A stretch of 64,000 nucleotides of DNA from Dipylidium caninum (lineage: Eukaryota; Platyhelminthes; Cestoda; Cyclophyllidea; Dipylidiidae), in NCBI GenBank assembly GCA_017562135.1, contig QEYB01000026.1, positions 434,001-498,000 of the forward strand, in the 5' to 3' direction. The notes under the pieces are model-generated. The model was not told where the DNA came from and ran no database searches. It was given only the letters and a program-made list of their open reading frames with translations. The translations under genes were made by a program, and so were the position numbers. Below are positions 33,923 to 47,200 of this stretch, piece by piece (positions within the stretch are counted from its first letter, which is position 1; every line of letters starts with the position of its first letter).

Positions 33923-34927
33923 AAAGTGTCCATTTAGCGTCCATTTGATCAGTCTCCTATCCCACTTCAGCCCTATTCCTTTCGTTTGAGACCGCCTCCA
34001 TCATATAACGCAAATCTCCCCGAAGCCTTTCTAGCCCTTGGTTTACTCGCGGGCAGATTCGACGAGTGCGAGGCCTCCGCAGGCATTGAAACAACTTTAT
34101 TCTCGCTAAGAAAGATTTTTCGTCTGAGATTTTGTCAGGATGGGAAATGAAGAGACAGAAATATAACCCTTTGTAACTAATTCCTCTTTATGTGGTGCTC
34201 CGGCTTGCAGTCCCCAAATAGGTACTTGATGTGGCAATAAAAGCATCCTCCCTTGTGGATATCTCGTCTACTTAAATACTTACTACTGATTGCGTAAATC
34301 CCATTGGGAACTTTATGTTCACCACCTTCCTGGAACCAGACTCTGTTACTTTTATTAATAACAGCAACTTTACTCTAAGAAGTATTTGGTCCGGAAATGC
34401 TGATTATTTGGAAGTGAATAAAAATGGCCATTAATAATCTGGTCAAGTTGAGCCTGTGATAAGGTTCCAGAACGATCTCAGTTAGCCGGAAACAGTCGCT
34501 CCGTGTCAGTCATATTCTAACGATACTACGTAAAAATCGGCATTTACGAGAAGATATTTAAAGGTATCTCGATTGCTGCCACTTCTTTCGGCTCCTTGGG
34601 TGAGTGGCAAGTTCAAAGGAGGCTGTGATGTAAGCAACAGGAGCGCGTAGTATAACTGTTAACGCACTAAATTTCGAAACTCGCCTTACAGACAATAAAC
34701 TCATAGATTATTCAGCTCTACTCCTGAGAGCAGGCAACACATATTTCGTAATGGCAGGTTTGGCGCTTCTCTATTCAGCAATAGACACGGAGTACGCGAC
34801 ATGTGAACTGCATCCTCAAGTAAACAAAATAAGCGCCAGTGATTCACATACTTTTGGTGGAGGTAAATACAGCAGTCGCGCTACCTAAGGCTACAATTGT
34901 GGTGGGTAAACAAACACCGAGTGGTAC

Positions 34928-34935
34928 TATAAAAG
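34928..34935 (+). promoter_or_regulatory. Orphan TATA box (TATAAAAG)
   Basis: A perfect TATAAAAG ahead of a GC-rich patch. No convincing coding region follows, so it may drive a noncoding transcript or have no function. Confidence 0.25.
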
Positions 34936-36033
34936 TGTAACTGGAAGACGCAACTGTTTCACATGTGTTGCACCGGCTCGGTGACCCGGTTCACCGCAGG
35001 CTGCTAAAACACGCACACACACGAGGATGAATTGGGCCACTGCGAGTGGGCCGCAGACACCCACCCACGCACCCTCTGGTGCGCACACCGCCGCACCCGC
35101 CTCCCGTTCACCCACGAGGCCCCCACCCCTATCCCCCCGTGGTGGGTGAATCACCCGCCTGGGGGGGGCTCTGCCGCTCAAAGGTGATTTATTATAGACG
35201 AGGTGTGCCATCAAGCCCGCGATCTGCGCTGTGGAAAATAAGTTCGTACAAACACTCATACGACAATGCCGTAATGGCAAATGTGAGTGTACGACAAAAT
35301 CATCAAAGTTTACCGAAATGGGCACGCATTTACGCATCGTTGTTCGAATTTTTAATTTTGTTCCAAGTCTTTTACCCAAGGACACATGGAAACCAAATGT
35401 TATAAAGTCGAGTTTAACGTGGAACACCATGCACAAGCACCAGTGTGTTTTGTTCTGCGGGCAAAGACGCTCAGTAAATAGCAAAAAACCAAATTCCCAT
35501 TTTAAAAAATCCCCTTTGCCTATTTCATATGGGGTTTATTTTTGAGGGCAAATAACACCATTTTGCAACAATTTACCGTGGAAGACTACGGCAAAATTAA
35601 TTCAATGATCACATTATTATAAAAGCGGGCCATGCTGGCCTTAGTGATATTCATTTTGTAAAGTAAACTCATTCCATGTCAACAGACGCATTGTACATGC
35701 TTAAGGGAATGGAAGTGGTCTCGTTTATTTTAACTTAGGCCACCCCGTAAAAAGTTTTACATGGAAGTGTCACAAGAAAGGCGTGGAAAATTGGCCTCAG
35801 AGATATCTTCGTTGACAACACTTAATGCGCCGGAATCGGCAGAAGAGCGCGTAGAGATCAATGAAATAAATTTCCCAAACCATAACTTTTTCCGGAAACG
35901 ACTGACCAAATGCCATAAAATTTCTACGCATGTCTACGTTATTAGGCGAAGGACCGTGTTGAACATTTAAAAAGCTAAATACAACGTATCTCGCTGACCG
36001 TGTTTGTGTATGACGCGTACGATGTTTCAGGTT

Positions 36034-36133
36034 GGGGGTGGGGGGTGGGGGCGGAGGGGCGGTTGCGGGGGTGGAATTCTACGAAATATTAAGAAGTAAG
36101 TAGAAATTCAGTCACATCACCCCCCCTCCCCCC
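36034..36133. repeat. G-run cluster followed by C-run (G-quadruplex candidate)
   Basis: G tracts of 5, 6, 5 and 4 (36034-36059) separated by loops of 1, 1 and 4 nt meet the usual G-quadruplex pattern. A further G5 follows at 36067-36071. About 50 nt on, a C-rich run at 36120-36133 is nearly complementary to the G tracts, so a hairpin is also possible. Confidence 0.75.
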
Positions 36134-37985
36134 GCCGATACTCAGGCAGGACAAAAGGTGCGTGGATTTGGGGCTTTCCAATTATCGCCTTAGCACTACG
36201 GCACTTTGGTGTCCATTTGAATTGGCCAAAAAATGATTTATACCTGACTACGTGGATATTACCTCGATGAGGAGCTTTGAAACTCTCGGTGTAAAGAGGA
36301 AGACGAGGAAATGGAATAGAAGGAACACCAAGTGATGTTTTCATTGTACTTGTTGGAGGAGTGGGACCTTCGCATATCATGGGCCGTTCAGTGAGAAGAA
36401 ATGGTTGCCCACATTGGCCTGGAAGGAGCCAGACCTTTTACAGTCTGGCGTTCGTACTTGGAGCCTCTTCAGACGCCTAAAGCAGTCTGCATGTCTTCCT
36501 TTATAAATTATCCATAGGACTAAGTTACGGTTGGATTTCTAAAAATGAAATTCGCTTAATTAGTACTCTCTGATGAAAACAAGTGCAGATGACTGCAATT
36601 TTTTTGGTAGAGGCATAATCTTGAGCGGTTTGTTATTTTACACCGAAAAATGTGGCTGAAACAAGGGAAAAGTGGTGATCGTTTCTTTGTCCCCTGTTGC
36701 AGGTGCTCCGACAAACAGGAAAACCGAGTTACATTTGTTAGGGCTGGATAATCCATTCAACATTGCCAGACAGCTGTTATGGTAGAAGCCGCGTGGGATG
36801 CCCAGAGGGTGGAGCCCGAGCCTCCAAAATTTCAAGGTGTCAAGGCCATAAATAATATTTTGGAACTCTAAATATAGTGATTGGGAGGCAGTAAATTAAC
36901 TATGTAGGAAGGTTTGTATTCGATAATAGGAATTTTGGTTAGGTAAGGCAATGAAAGGGGACTCAGATGAGGGCCACCTTTATTTCACTGTTAATAATTC
37001 TGAGAGGGATTTTATGCGTCCGTCAACTTTCATAACTACCTTTCAAGCTTTCAGAAGGGAAGCCTGGAAGTGGGAAAATTGACATAGATGATGTAAACCA
37101 GAGAGGCCGGCGAATGATCGGGAGTCGGGGCGTTATACTGCGTTTGTGGACGCCTGAACAGGGGTCGGACCGATCCACCAACGTGATGGCAAATGAGCCT
37201 CCATTGTGCACAGGTGCCACCTACACGAGGTAATTTAGCAAAGTCCCTTCACTTCGCTTCGATTTACGTAACATTCGTCTAATCGTGAGAGTGTTTGCTT
37301 GTCGAAACTGAGTTACCGTATGCTCGACGACTACCTTTACGTGAGTTCAGATGAGAGAAAAGATTGTCGACTAACGTCTGATTAATGCATACCCCTGACA
37401 GCAACACGCATAAAAGTGATGGGAGTGTGTGGGGAAACTCTGGCTCCTGTTGCAGGACGAGGTGTGGCATATAATCACATTCCGAAAAAGCACCTAAATA
37501 TATCAGGCAGATGAGTTAACAAATCTCTCCCGTAGGCGGAAACTGATGTTTTGCATGCCAAAATCAGCTAGCAGTCTGGAGAATGAACATTGCGCCCATA
37601 CAAGAGTCATAAGTTTTTGGCTGAAAATCCCATTAACACAGCAAACATGTGTCCCCACTGTCAGTTGGTGCAGAAAATTAGCAGTGAGACTGTGAATAAT
37701 CTTCAATGCATTAACGTCCACCTCATGAAACAAGCCAACGTCGTATATAAGGCGCTCACTTTGTTTTCGTTCACGATCGGCGTGAATGTAAACGAAACGA
37801 ATTACATATGAGGACTTTTTTATGACTAAAGCCATCAAATGTAGCAAGGCACATGCCTGAATCCAACACCATTGCCATTAATGGTTGGCGGGAAAAAGTA
37901 TTGTTACCAATAAGAAGGAGTCGTCCGCTACTCACTTTAAATCAGCTTACAGTGAACATGAAATTCCTCAAGTAGTCATAGAAAC

Positions 37986-38011
37986 GGGGAGGAGGAGGAG
38001 GAGGAGGAGGG
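37986..38011. repeat. (GGA)n microsatellite
   Basis: About eight tandem GGA units in a non-coding stretch. Confidence 0.85.
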
Positions 38012-41000
38012 TGAGAGTGCCACTTAATACAATAAGCTGAGGGATTTTAAGGTGGACATAAAATCTGGCTGTACCCTGAGAAGGTTGAGTTGTAAAATAC
38101 TTCAAATCTTTACTCTCCCAAGGACAACACATTTGGGGCGTGGCCGTCTGGAAAAGCGCAATTCATAGTGAGAAAATAAGGGGTTGGGGAAAGAAGCACC
38201 CGCAGTATCTTTATCACAGTTTCACGTGCCTCGGAAGAAAACTGCGGAGGAGTATCCATTTAAAAAAATATCTCAAAAATAAAAATGTCTATAAAAAAAA
38301 CAACGGCAACTTGCACTATATTTTCAGTTTATCAGTGGCTTAACGCATAAGTCTGTTTTGCTCCCAACACGTACTCGTGTCGTAGACTAAATACTGCTGG
38401 TCCTTCAATCCTTTCACTCCCGAAGACTACCAGGACATCGTCCAGAGAAAATGAGACATAAAGGAAAATAATAAATCCCTCTAAAGACTGGTTCAGAGTT
38501 AAGAGATGTCCTTTGTGACTACTCTAAAAATGGGGAATTTTATCAGGGCTTTCAGCGGCAGGACGCGGGGTAGGAGAAGTTCCGACATCGAGTAGAAGTA
38601 GATCGCACGTGCTAGCTTGATGTAGCCTTCTTCGGAAAATGACTTCTCTACAAAAGGTACACAGTTGATCTTGTCACTTGTCAGACGCCAAATTTAACTC
38701 CGACATTGCATAAATGTGAATGTATACTAGATCTGGATGGGAAGTATGTTAATATCCTTACAATTATGCATCTTACCTAAACACACCTTTATTCCGGCAG
38801 AGTAAAATGTCAAAATGGATTAAGGGGTTACTTATGTCTCAGAAAAAAAGAGGGCAAATCAACTTTAGCGAGCGAAATGTGTAGCACCGCTTTAGTCGCG
38901 CTGAAGCAATTAGAGTGTTTATAGGACGCAATCGGTTAGATAGCGCCCAAAAAAGATTACGTTGAATTTATTACGCCCCAAGGATCACTCAATGTATTTA
39001 TGCCTGTGACGGGCCATAAGTATCGTAAACTAAAAGCACGGATCAGCTTAAAATTTTCAACGCTCGGACAAAATTGGTTTAATTTGTCTCCTCCACGTAC
39101 TCAGTCGACGCCCACTTGGTGAACTCTTTGAATTGGTGAATGCTTGGCCACCCGACGAACATTGCTTAGGCTGTTCCCGGTAGACAGAGGGCAAGAAAGG
39201 AGGACCCTGAAGGTGTCCCCCACTCTGGTCGTGGGTGCCCCTTGGCAGTGGGGCAAATTACTTGTCGGTTTCCTTTGGTTAGATTTCTCAAAGAAGATCT
39301 CAAAACAACGGGGATCGTTTGAGTAACATTACAGTGATCGTAACTTGGATGCGAAAAGCTACCAAGGGCGATTGTGTCTTCGTCAGCATTGTATATTATC
39401 ACGAGTAGAGGTTTGTTAGAATAAAGAGCCCTTTCATCTTTGCGACGTTACTATTTAAGGTCTTTTATCAGCCAAACCGACAGAAAGACATTTAATTTAG
39501 TTGTAGGTATGGGAGTCAGCGCATAATACCTCTGTCTTAACTATTTGTGCCAAATTAAATGGTTCTTATTTAAGGTGGATTCAATGCTAAATGACGGACT
39601 CCTCCATGGTGTAACCTGTTATTAAATCATCATAATATAGTAGTCGGAAATCGCGTGTCCTTCTTCAAAAAGGGCGCAAATACCTTGGGTAAACAAGTCG
39701 AAATGTTGACAGTCACGGGTGATTTGCCCATCTTTTCTTCCTTAAGCCTGGCCCTGTTAAGAAGCCATGAGACTCCTGTGGACTCCATTATAAATATTCG
39801 GCTCGTGCGTGACAATAAAATAGCAATACCGAATCTTGAATTACGCTAAAATAGCTGTTTCTAAACAATTTTGACGTATCCTCTCAACTCGTTTGTCCCG
39901 GAATTTTGTGATTATACGTGGCTGACATCGTACTTATCCACAGGAAGTTACGTTGGATGAAAGGGACACGTTTTTTGTTCAGTATGCGTTCTTATGCAAT
40001 CGCTGGCCCGTTAGTTACGGTTCTCATAATCCTTAATTGCCGGTGAGCTATTGTGTATAAGTTAGCACAATTTGTAATTCAAGTAGCAGCCCTATGAAGC
40101 GCAAAGTGAGGCTCGTGTTTGAGAGACCGTGAAGAGCAGATTCGAAAAGCCCAATGTATGAAGGCATACTGCTGGGAGCATCGCGTTGCCACGTACTCTT
40201 GTGCTACACCCATGCTACGATTCAGGACAGCGCAAAAGTGTCAACCTCGCCTCCCGCTCCGGGCGCTCTAATTCGACAAAGTATGGCAGAACCAAATAAC
40301 TGCATGACTTCTACGTAATAAGTGATTATTTGCTTCAATTTAGAAAACCCTTCGTGTGGCCCATGTTTCCCACGTTCATTATATTCATCCCGCCTCGAGT
40401 TCTGATTCTCCATAATCACGACATTGCGAATGACTACGTCTCTACCGCCACACTTCGAGCACATCATTTATTACGGAATTTAATATTAGTCAGCAACACA
40501 GAAAGTGGCATAATGAATAAACAAAACCGTAATTTTGTCACATTTATACCAGTATAAACTGATATAAGTAATAACTCCCTCAAAAGCCTGAACTTGTGCG
40601 GTTGTTCTCAGTGTTGTTTACCTTTATTGACAAGACCGCCTTCAAAATAACCCAAGAAGCCTTAGTTATTTACCAGAATCAAAACTCAGACTAAGAAGGT
40701 CAGTGTGGCCGTTGTATAACGATTAAATGGAAAAAGTATTTGTGCGGTAGCCAAGTCAGCGTTTGGAAGTCAGAAATATGCATCAGTAACTTCAACGCCT
40801 TAGTCGCATGAACCAAATTTTAAGGACGCAGAAGGCAAAACGCGGCTCGTATCCCTCAACATTTTTTAGCATTGGCGAAATGCACTCAGCCCCATCAGCT
40901 GCCACCCCCTCCTCCCGGCTAGGATGCTTTCGGCCAGTCTGCTTGCCCGTGAGCCTTCATTTCCACTTTTACACAGAGTGTTGGGCTGAACCAACCACCA

Positions 41001-41582
41001 GTTCATATCCGCTCAAAACCGGGAAATGCCCTTTTTACAACATCTAATAGCAAAAAAGCGTTAGGTTCGACGAATATAGCACCTAGCAATTGGCAACAAA
41101 CGCCACAGAGGCGGGGAATACTGTACCAAGATGGGTGTGTATGTGCGTTTCAATCCAGTCGGTATCAGAATCCAACACTGCCTATCTTCCTGGTGGCGGT
41201 CTCAAACCTTCCTGGGTGAGACAGTGTTGACCAGCCTGGAAGGAAATATTTGTCATGTTAAACAAGCCCCTGTCCTCGATTTCAAAGTGTGCTCTTTCCC
41301 TGTAACGATGTCTCGGTCTGTTTATTAATTGTAGGAAGCTGACGCTCGACAATGCGTTTTATTACAAGTTTATATCAAGTACCGATTATTCTTTTTAACA
41401 AGTGAGGGACGTGTGGAAGGTGAACAATGTTTGAGGGAACAGCAGACAGTGAAGATTGGACAGATTAAGACGTTGGGAGATCTGCTAGACGAGGCGACTT
41501 GAAGTGAGTTCCTTTCAAGCCAATTACCGTCCCATAACCTGTGGACTTGAGTCGGCCAATGGGAAACGAGTTCGGGCAAATG

Positions 41583-41590
41583 TATAAATA
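41583..41590 (+). promoter_or_regulatory. TATA box of the neuropeptide F gene
   Basis: TATAAATA 82 bp upstream of the proposed start codon at 41672. With a start of transcription about 30 bp downstream, the 5' leader would be near 55 nt. Confidence 0.6.
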
Positions 41591-41671
41591 CTCCCTCATC
41601 GAAATCTACTTTAAAAGACCTTGGCTATTGTGTGCTCTCAGAACTGAACCTACCCTACTAACCGCAGTGAA

Positions 41672-43244
41672 ATGCATAGCCGTGGCACAGCAATAAGTTT
41701 CTACGGTAGTGACAGAAAGAGGCGGGGAATTCATCGCGCTCCCAAGGCTTCCTCCACTTTTCATGTCTGTCTGCTTTGTGTCTTGCTTATCTCATCCCAA
41801 ATTTACAATGTCGAAGGTGCGTTGGGGAGAAACAGAAAAGCCTACAACATATTCCCATTCGTGTACCGAGATCGGATCGAATCTGGAGAACATGGTGGTC
41901 TGCAAAAACGGGAGATCCCAACCAGTGGATGGGAATTAGCCGACGACCTGGGAACTTTGGAGGCCGGTGAAAATTTTGATGACATCAACGATGCCGTTTT
42001 ATCCTCAGAAAAAACTTCGCTCACTCGGGAAGAAATACAAAAATATTTGGCCCAAATGAAGGCATACTACTTGAAAAACGGCATGCCAAGGTAGGTGCCA
42101 CCTCAATAATTAACGATCAACCGTTTTTTTGTTTTCTGCTTGAAAGAGTCTTCCTTCCGCTATTTGCTAAAATAAACAAGTCCTAGGTATTATAAAGTGT
42201 TAAATAGAAGTGCGGAAGCCTTAGACTGTTGGCGTAAAAGTTTGTAGAGCACTTCGGCCAGCCCTCCACCTCGTCCACCTTGGCACCACGATTAAATGGA
42301 GGCCATGAAGGAGCGCGGAGTGAAGTTAGACGACACCAAACCAGATCTCTCAAATAAAGGCATAGAACCGGATAAAATAAATAGAATTCTAACACTGTGT
42401 TTCATATTAACTTGTCATTGCGCTTATATGACAGATTTGTTGGAATACGATAGACAGAAGTTTATTTTCCATAGGAAAGGTCAAATTGGCGTTGAGATTC
42501 TTGGAGGTTAGAGCAGAAGTTACCCTCTTTCGGCCAAGTGGGACTATTAGAATAGTCTGTAACGATGTCGGAGAAGATAACAACTTTAAGTTAAACCTTA
42601 TCGGAGGAATCTCTTCGCTGTGGCCCTCTGCTCCGAATCGCTCAGCGTAAATGGTCAGAGGCTCATTCGGTACAAAAGACCGGATGAGATAAAATACTTC
42701 TAAGTGTAAGTCGACCCCCACGTAAGCTTAACCGTATGTCACCGGTCAATTCGACCTTACTCATGATGGCGAAGACTAAGTGTATACTCTTTTTTCATCT
42801 CCTTTTTGAATAAGTATGTTTTGACTTCACATTTGGCAATGAATGCAGTATGACTTTTTAAGTTATCTTGATTTGGCGGAATTTTGGAGCAAACGTTAAA
42901 CTACGTGGCAATACTAAATCTGTGATACCATCGGCCACGCACATAGTGAATAGGCTGATTTAAATGTCTTCCATAAATGATCGCTGTTAGTCGCCATGAT
43001 CCACTGAGTTTCACATCCATTCACACTCTTAGTGTCACTAACACAGCATCAAATCGGCTTGAGAAGGAAATGAATTTCATACTTTCAAACACGAATGCCC
43101 TGAATTAATAGCGAAAAAGTTAATATTGCTTCACACGGGATGAGGAGACTGGGGGCACGAAGGTCACGCTATGCGCCCTCCTGTTCTCCCTACTGTAGGT
43201 GAAATTCTCTTTTAAGGTTTGTTTCGTTTTGCAGATTCGGCTGA
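41672..43244 (+). CDS. npf: Neuropeptide F (NPY/NPF family) precursor
   Basis: Secreted neuropeptide precursor of 142 residues. Exon 1 (41672-42090) encodes a hydrophobic signal core (about residues 30-44, FHVCLLCVLLISS), a Lys-Arg cleavage site (79-80) and a C-terminal peptide ending YLAQMKAYYLKNGMP. The Arg codon is split: AG | intron 42091-43234 | A. Exon 2 (43235-43244) adds only A-TTC-GGC-TGA, giving Arg-Phe-Gly-stop. So the peptide ends PRF with an amidation Gly as the last residue. Tyr at positions 10 and 17 from the C-terminal Phe are conserved as in flatworm NPF, and a phase-2 intron in the penultimate Arg codon is a hallmark of NPY-family genes. Cleavage only at Lys-Arg would give a 61-residue peptide, longer than the usual 36-40. 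The n-region before the signal core is long, so another start is possible. Confidence 0.88.
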
Positions 43245-43381
43245 CAATTTTGAACGGCAACTTGACCACCATTGTGTTTATGCATTAAGAAACGACTGAA
43301 CTGATACGGTAAAATATAATTTGGTAAAGAATGAGTCTTCGTTTTTGATTACGACAAGATTTTGAACATCTAATTCCACTA

Positions 43382-43387
43382 AATAAA
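43382..43387 (+). terminator. Poly(A) signal AATAAA after neuropeptide F
   Basis: A hexamer about 140 nt after the proposed stop in exon 2. It supports the position of the tiny terminal exon. Confidence 0.65.
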
Positions 43388-44232
43388 ACTCGGTCACCCA
43401 AATTTACTTTTTTTTACCAACTTTGAATCCACGTCCTTTGCCAGTATGAAACAGTCTTTCACCTCTCACTTGTCAACAGACACCATTTCATGTCGACTAC
43501 CAAAAAGTAACGGTATAAAGATACGAGGCGCCAACCCGTCTTCCGGCCAAATTAACCTCGTGATGTGGTGTCTACACCTCCATTTGCCTAGTCCACAGGC
43601 ACAAAACGAATCAGCCCAACTAAATGAGCCATAAAATGACGAGTTTGCTTCAGGAACCCCTAGTATGATCGTGCATACCAGTCTCCTGCTCGCTCGGACT
43701 CGCTCCATTTCACTATGCAGCCAAAAAGTTTTCTCATGGAGTCCCGTCTAGCGGTGCTTTTAAATATACGAGTCTGGCCCTACCGATTGCCACTAATTCT
43801 GCTTCGTTCACACAAACGGCTCAACAGTAAGATGCGCAAGACGAACAGGAAACATCTCAATTTCTTTTAATTCCATTGAGTAGGAAATAGAAAATGTGTT
43901 GGAGAACGTGTTCTCACAAAAAAATGAAACATAGCAACCTTCATTATTGCTCTCAGGGGGTATTACCCCGAGTGACCCTCGCACACTCCCACCTAAATCC
44001 TTTGAATGGAGGGACATTAAAAGTGCAAGGCGATGTATGAAAAAATTAATAATTTTTCCGCTTACCCGTTCTGCCCACTTCCGCTGCCACTGTTTCATCA
44101 TAAATGAATATTTTTGACCATCACCACAACGCAAGCTTAAAAGCCAACGATACAAAAAAGAGGAATGCTAATGTCAAACAAAATAGCACTCAGGTACAGT
44201 GGAGAAAGCGATGGTTAGGTGATCCAATCAGT
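43388..44232. other. Convergent spacer between NPF and CLC-7
   Basis: No gene recognised. It should contain the 3'UTR of the minus-strand CLC-7 gene. The ORFs at 43466-43708 and 43808-44155 show no family signature. Confidence 0.4.
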
Positions 44233-47200
44233 TTAATCAGAGAGGAATCGGCATAAATCCTTGCGCGTGATTATTCCGCGGACCTAACGGAAGACGTAGA
44301 AATGAAGAGTAAAAATTGATAACTTTTAAGCAATTTGATAGAACTTTGTCGACTTGAAGACGAAACGATAAGTCAAGGAAATCATACACTTTTCCATTTC
44401 TAACCTGGTTCGAGTTGTCAACTACAGGTAAATGACGTAAACCTAGGCGACGAAACAGGGTGAATACTCGAGTCGCCGACATTTCCTATGAGTAGAAATA
44501 AATTATCATCAAAAGATGACTCCGTTTTCATAAACTGCCTTAAGAACGTTTCTAGTTGAAGGCAAATTCTGAAAATTGAAATAATTCGCAAGGATGAGTA
44601 TTCTACAAACAACTACGTAAAAGGGTTATTTTTTAAATATGAATATTTACTGAAAACGTTAAGAACAAAGAAAAATTCAGGATAATTAAGAACCTGTATT
44701 TGAATTTAAAACCACGGTTGCTGAAGGTATAACTCCCCAGCATGGAAGGCAATAGTTCCATTAGTCTGAATACATTATAAGGGAATTGATAAGAAGACGA
44801 ATCTGGTAATAAGTAGTATAGGGAAATAGGGTTACAGATAACGGAACGCGCTTAATGCCACAGATGCGTATCCTGAAGTTGAATAAATAATTGGGTGATT
44901 AAAGTGCCAGCATTTGAATAAGAGAAACTGCTGGATTTTAACTCTCATGGTGTCTTTGAAGTATTATTAGTGAGTTACTAACGGGTGCACAAAGGGCAGG
45001 TGTTTACGAATAAACAGTACACCTGAATGGACTCGAAAGCTAAAAGATGAGAAAATGCAGCTCTTGAGAATATTTCAAAGGCATCTCAACTAAATCTCTT
45101 AGTGAAGATGGAAGTCATAATACTGTGTAATAAAAGAAAAGAACCAGGAAGATAGTATACAAAAACTGCGGATAATACATTGCTTATAACAATCGAACGA
45201 TTGCTCCATTTTGTGTATGTTGAAAATAATTAAAGTCACAATTTTTCTGTGAACTGAAACAGTGGGGAATTTGGGACGCAAGGTAAGGAGGAGACGACAC
45301 TTATTAAACACCGTTGGGGACATATCAACAGGTTAACATTTACACTGAAAGGCCTACAATGTTTACAAATATGGTAGGGAGGATTTAAAAGAACGTACCA
45401 CTTATTTAATTACGCTGTTGCATAACCAAACATAGATAGCGCAAAGTGTAAAAGTGGTGATTTTAAATTGAGTTTTGGTTGTTTAAAAATAAATAGGCTT
45501 ACCATAAACACTCTATAAGGCGCATGATTCATGTAAGGTCGGAAGTCGATATAACGGTTAAATTCGTCGACTGTGATATTCAACAAAAAATCCTGTAAAA
45601 ATGCGGAAAATCTGAATGTAAAAGGAATACAAATGTAAGCAGGAGGTTAAACATTATCAAAAATAGGCGTTGGCACCTTCCATCTGTAAGATCGTGGATA
45701 GGCTTCGTCGAACTCGTTTGCTGTCAGCTTTGGTAGGGAGTCACAACAGTTTAAAGGAACGTATATCTATATAACGCAACATAGAACAATAAGCAGTGTA
45801 GATTAAACGAGATCTCATGACATGTTACAAAAGAAAACTGTCAGTGCTGATGACCACTAAAACGGTTAGACAACTTCGGCAGCTTCTGGAACAGATTGAA
45901 TTTCACCTATGTTCAGATTATAGAAATAACCCGGGTCAAAGTGAGGACCAAATCACACTGTAAAATAACCTGCTTAACACCTGGTTACTACTCGAGCATT
46001 GCGTTCCCAAATGGTCTTATAAAATATACCTACTATTTCTTAGAGCCAATATCAAGTAACACAAAGAAATTTCAAAAAACGATTGGGGAACCCCTCAAAC
46101 CTTCAAAATGCAGCTTAATTGTCCCCTATTAAAACACCTCAAAATTAAACGCAAACATACGCCTCTTAATGCAACCAAGGCTCCATTTAAAGGCAATTTA
46201 ACAACATGTATGCATTACCACGTTAACTACAAAAAACGATACAACTCATAGGATGGCAGTTGGCCAAAATCCAAACCTATTTAACTGAAGGTATGGTTTT
46301 CATGCATCGTTTGAACCACACAGATGTTTCAAGTGCTGAGCCTTGATTGGTTAGCAGTAGCAGACGAACAACATTTGCATGACATGGAGAATAATGAAAA
46401 AATGAAAGTATAAGAAAAAGACTAACCTTATTTTTTATCAGGAGGGCGATGCAACTAACAGAAATCACGCCGATCAGTTGTCCATGGGTAGAAATCGCCG
46501 GATCTTTGTCGCCCACAACCACGGGAAATGAGTGGTGGGGATGTTTCAAAAGCAGGCGGTACAATTGACCTACCGACATTACAGGATCGAGAACGACCAC
46601 CGGCGAAGTCATAACATCCAGGGCACGCAACTGGAGGCACACACCATTTGCTTCCCACGGAACAAGTACCATTCCACTCAAATTTATATGCACGTTGTAA
46701 ATTCCCTGAAAAGCCAAAGTCTCCAAGGTATATCTCGTTCAAAAATGTATTATCGAAGAGAAAGGATACAATAGAAGTAATATATCATTTTATCTTTATA
46801 TGCGAATAAAAATCGAACCTCAGTTAAACAGTCGCCACTATATTTTGCACAAACAAGGGTGATAAGAAAAGGCAGACCGAGAATAACGTTGCCTGTGGAT
46901 TCCATAAGAATAACAGTAAGACTGGCAATCGTTCGCACAATGCCGCCTAACTGAGCGGCTGCTCCAATTAACGCGAATTTGCCTGGATTAGAAAAGGTTT
47001 TGTGGGAGATGAGAAAGAGAAAATCACCTGAAAGGAAGCGAGAAGTGGGAAAAGTTGTAAATGTACGAAAGCGATCGAGGAAAACACAAAAATCCTGAAA
47101 AACGCAACTTAAATTATTCAGATTGATTTATTAATATCAGAAGAGCCCGTAAATTGTAAATAACTAGGCAGGAATAGCGGAACTGTCAGAAATCCAAAAG

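Larger units (their letters stand above)
32474..41582. other. 9.1-kb gene-poor region upstream of neuropeptide F
   Basis: No ORF resembles a known protein. It holds several simple-sequence and G/C-run elements (listed separately), a GC-rich CACCC-rich patch at about 35035-35175, and a TATAAAAG at 34928-34935 with no supported gene after it. Part of this region may be regulatory DNA for the flanking paralog B or neuropeptide F genes; that is inference only. Confidence 0.4.

Noticed and set aside
35046..35405. 119-codon plus-strand ORF with a Pro/His-rich start and a TATA box before it
   Set aside because: The composition reflects the CACCC-rich repeat, the antisense strand is also open over the same span, and no family resemblance or splice structure supports it.
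37981..38020. GGA repeat as a CRISPR-like or tandem coding repeat
   Set aside because: Units are 3 nt with no spacers and no reading frame with flanking coding sequence; it is an ordinary microsatellite.
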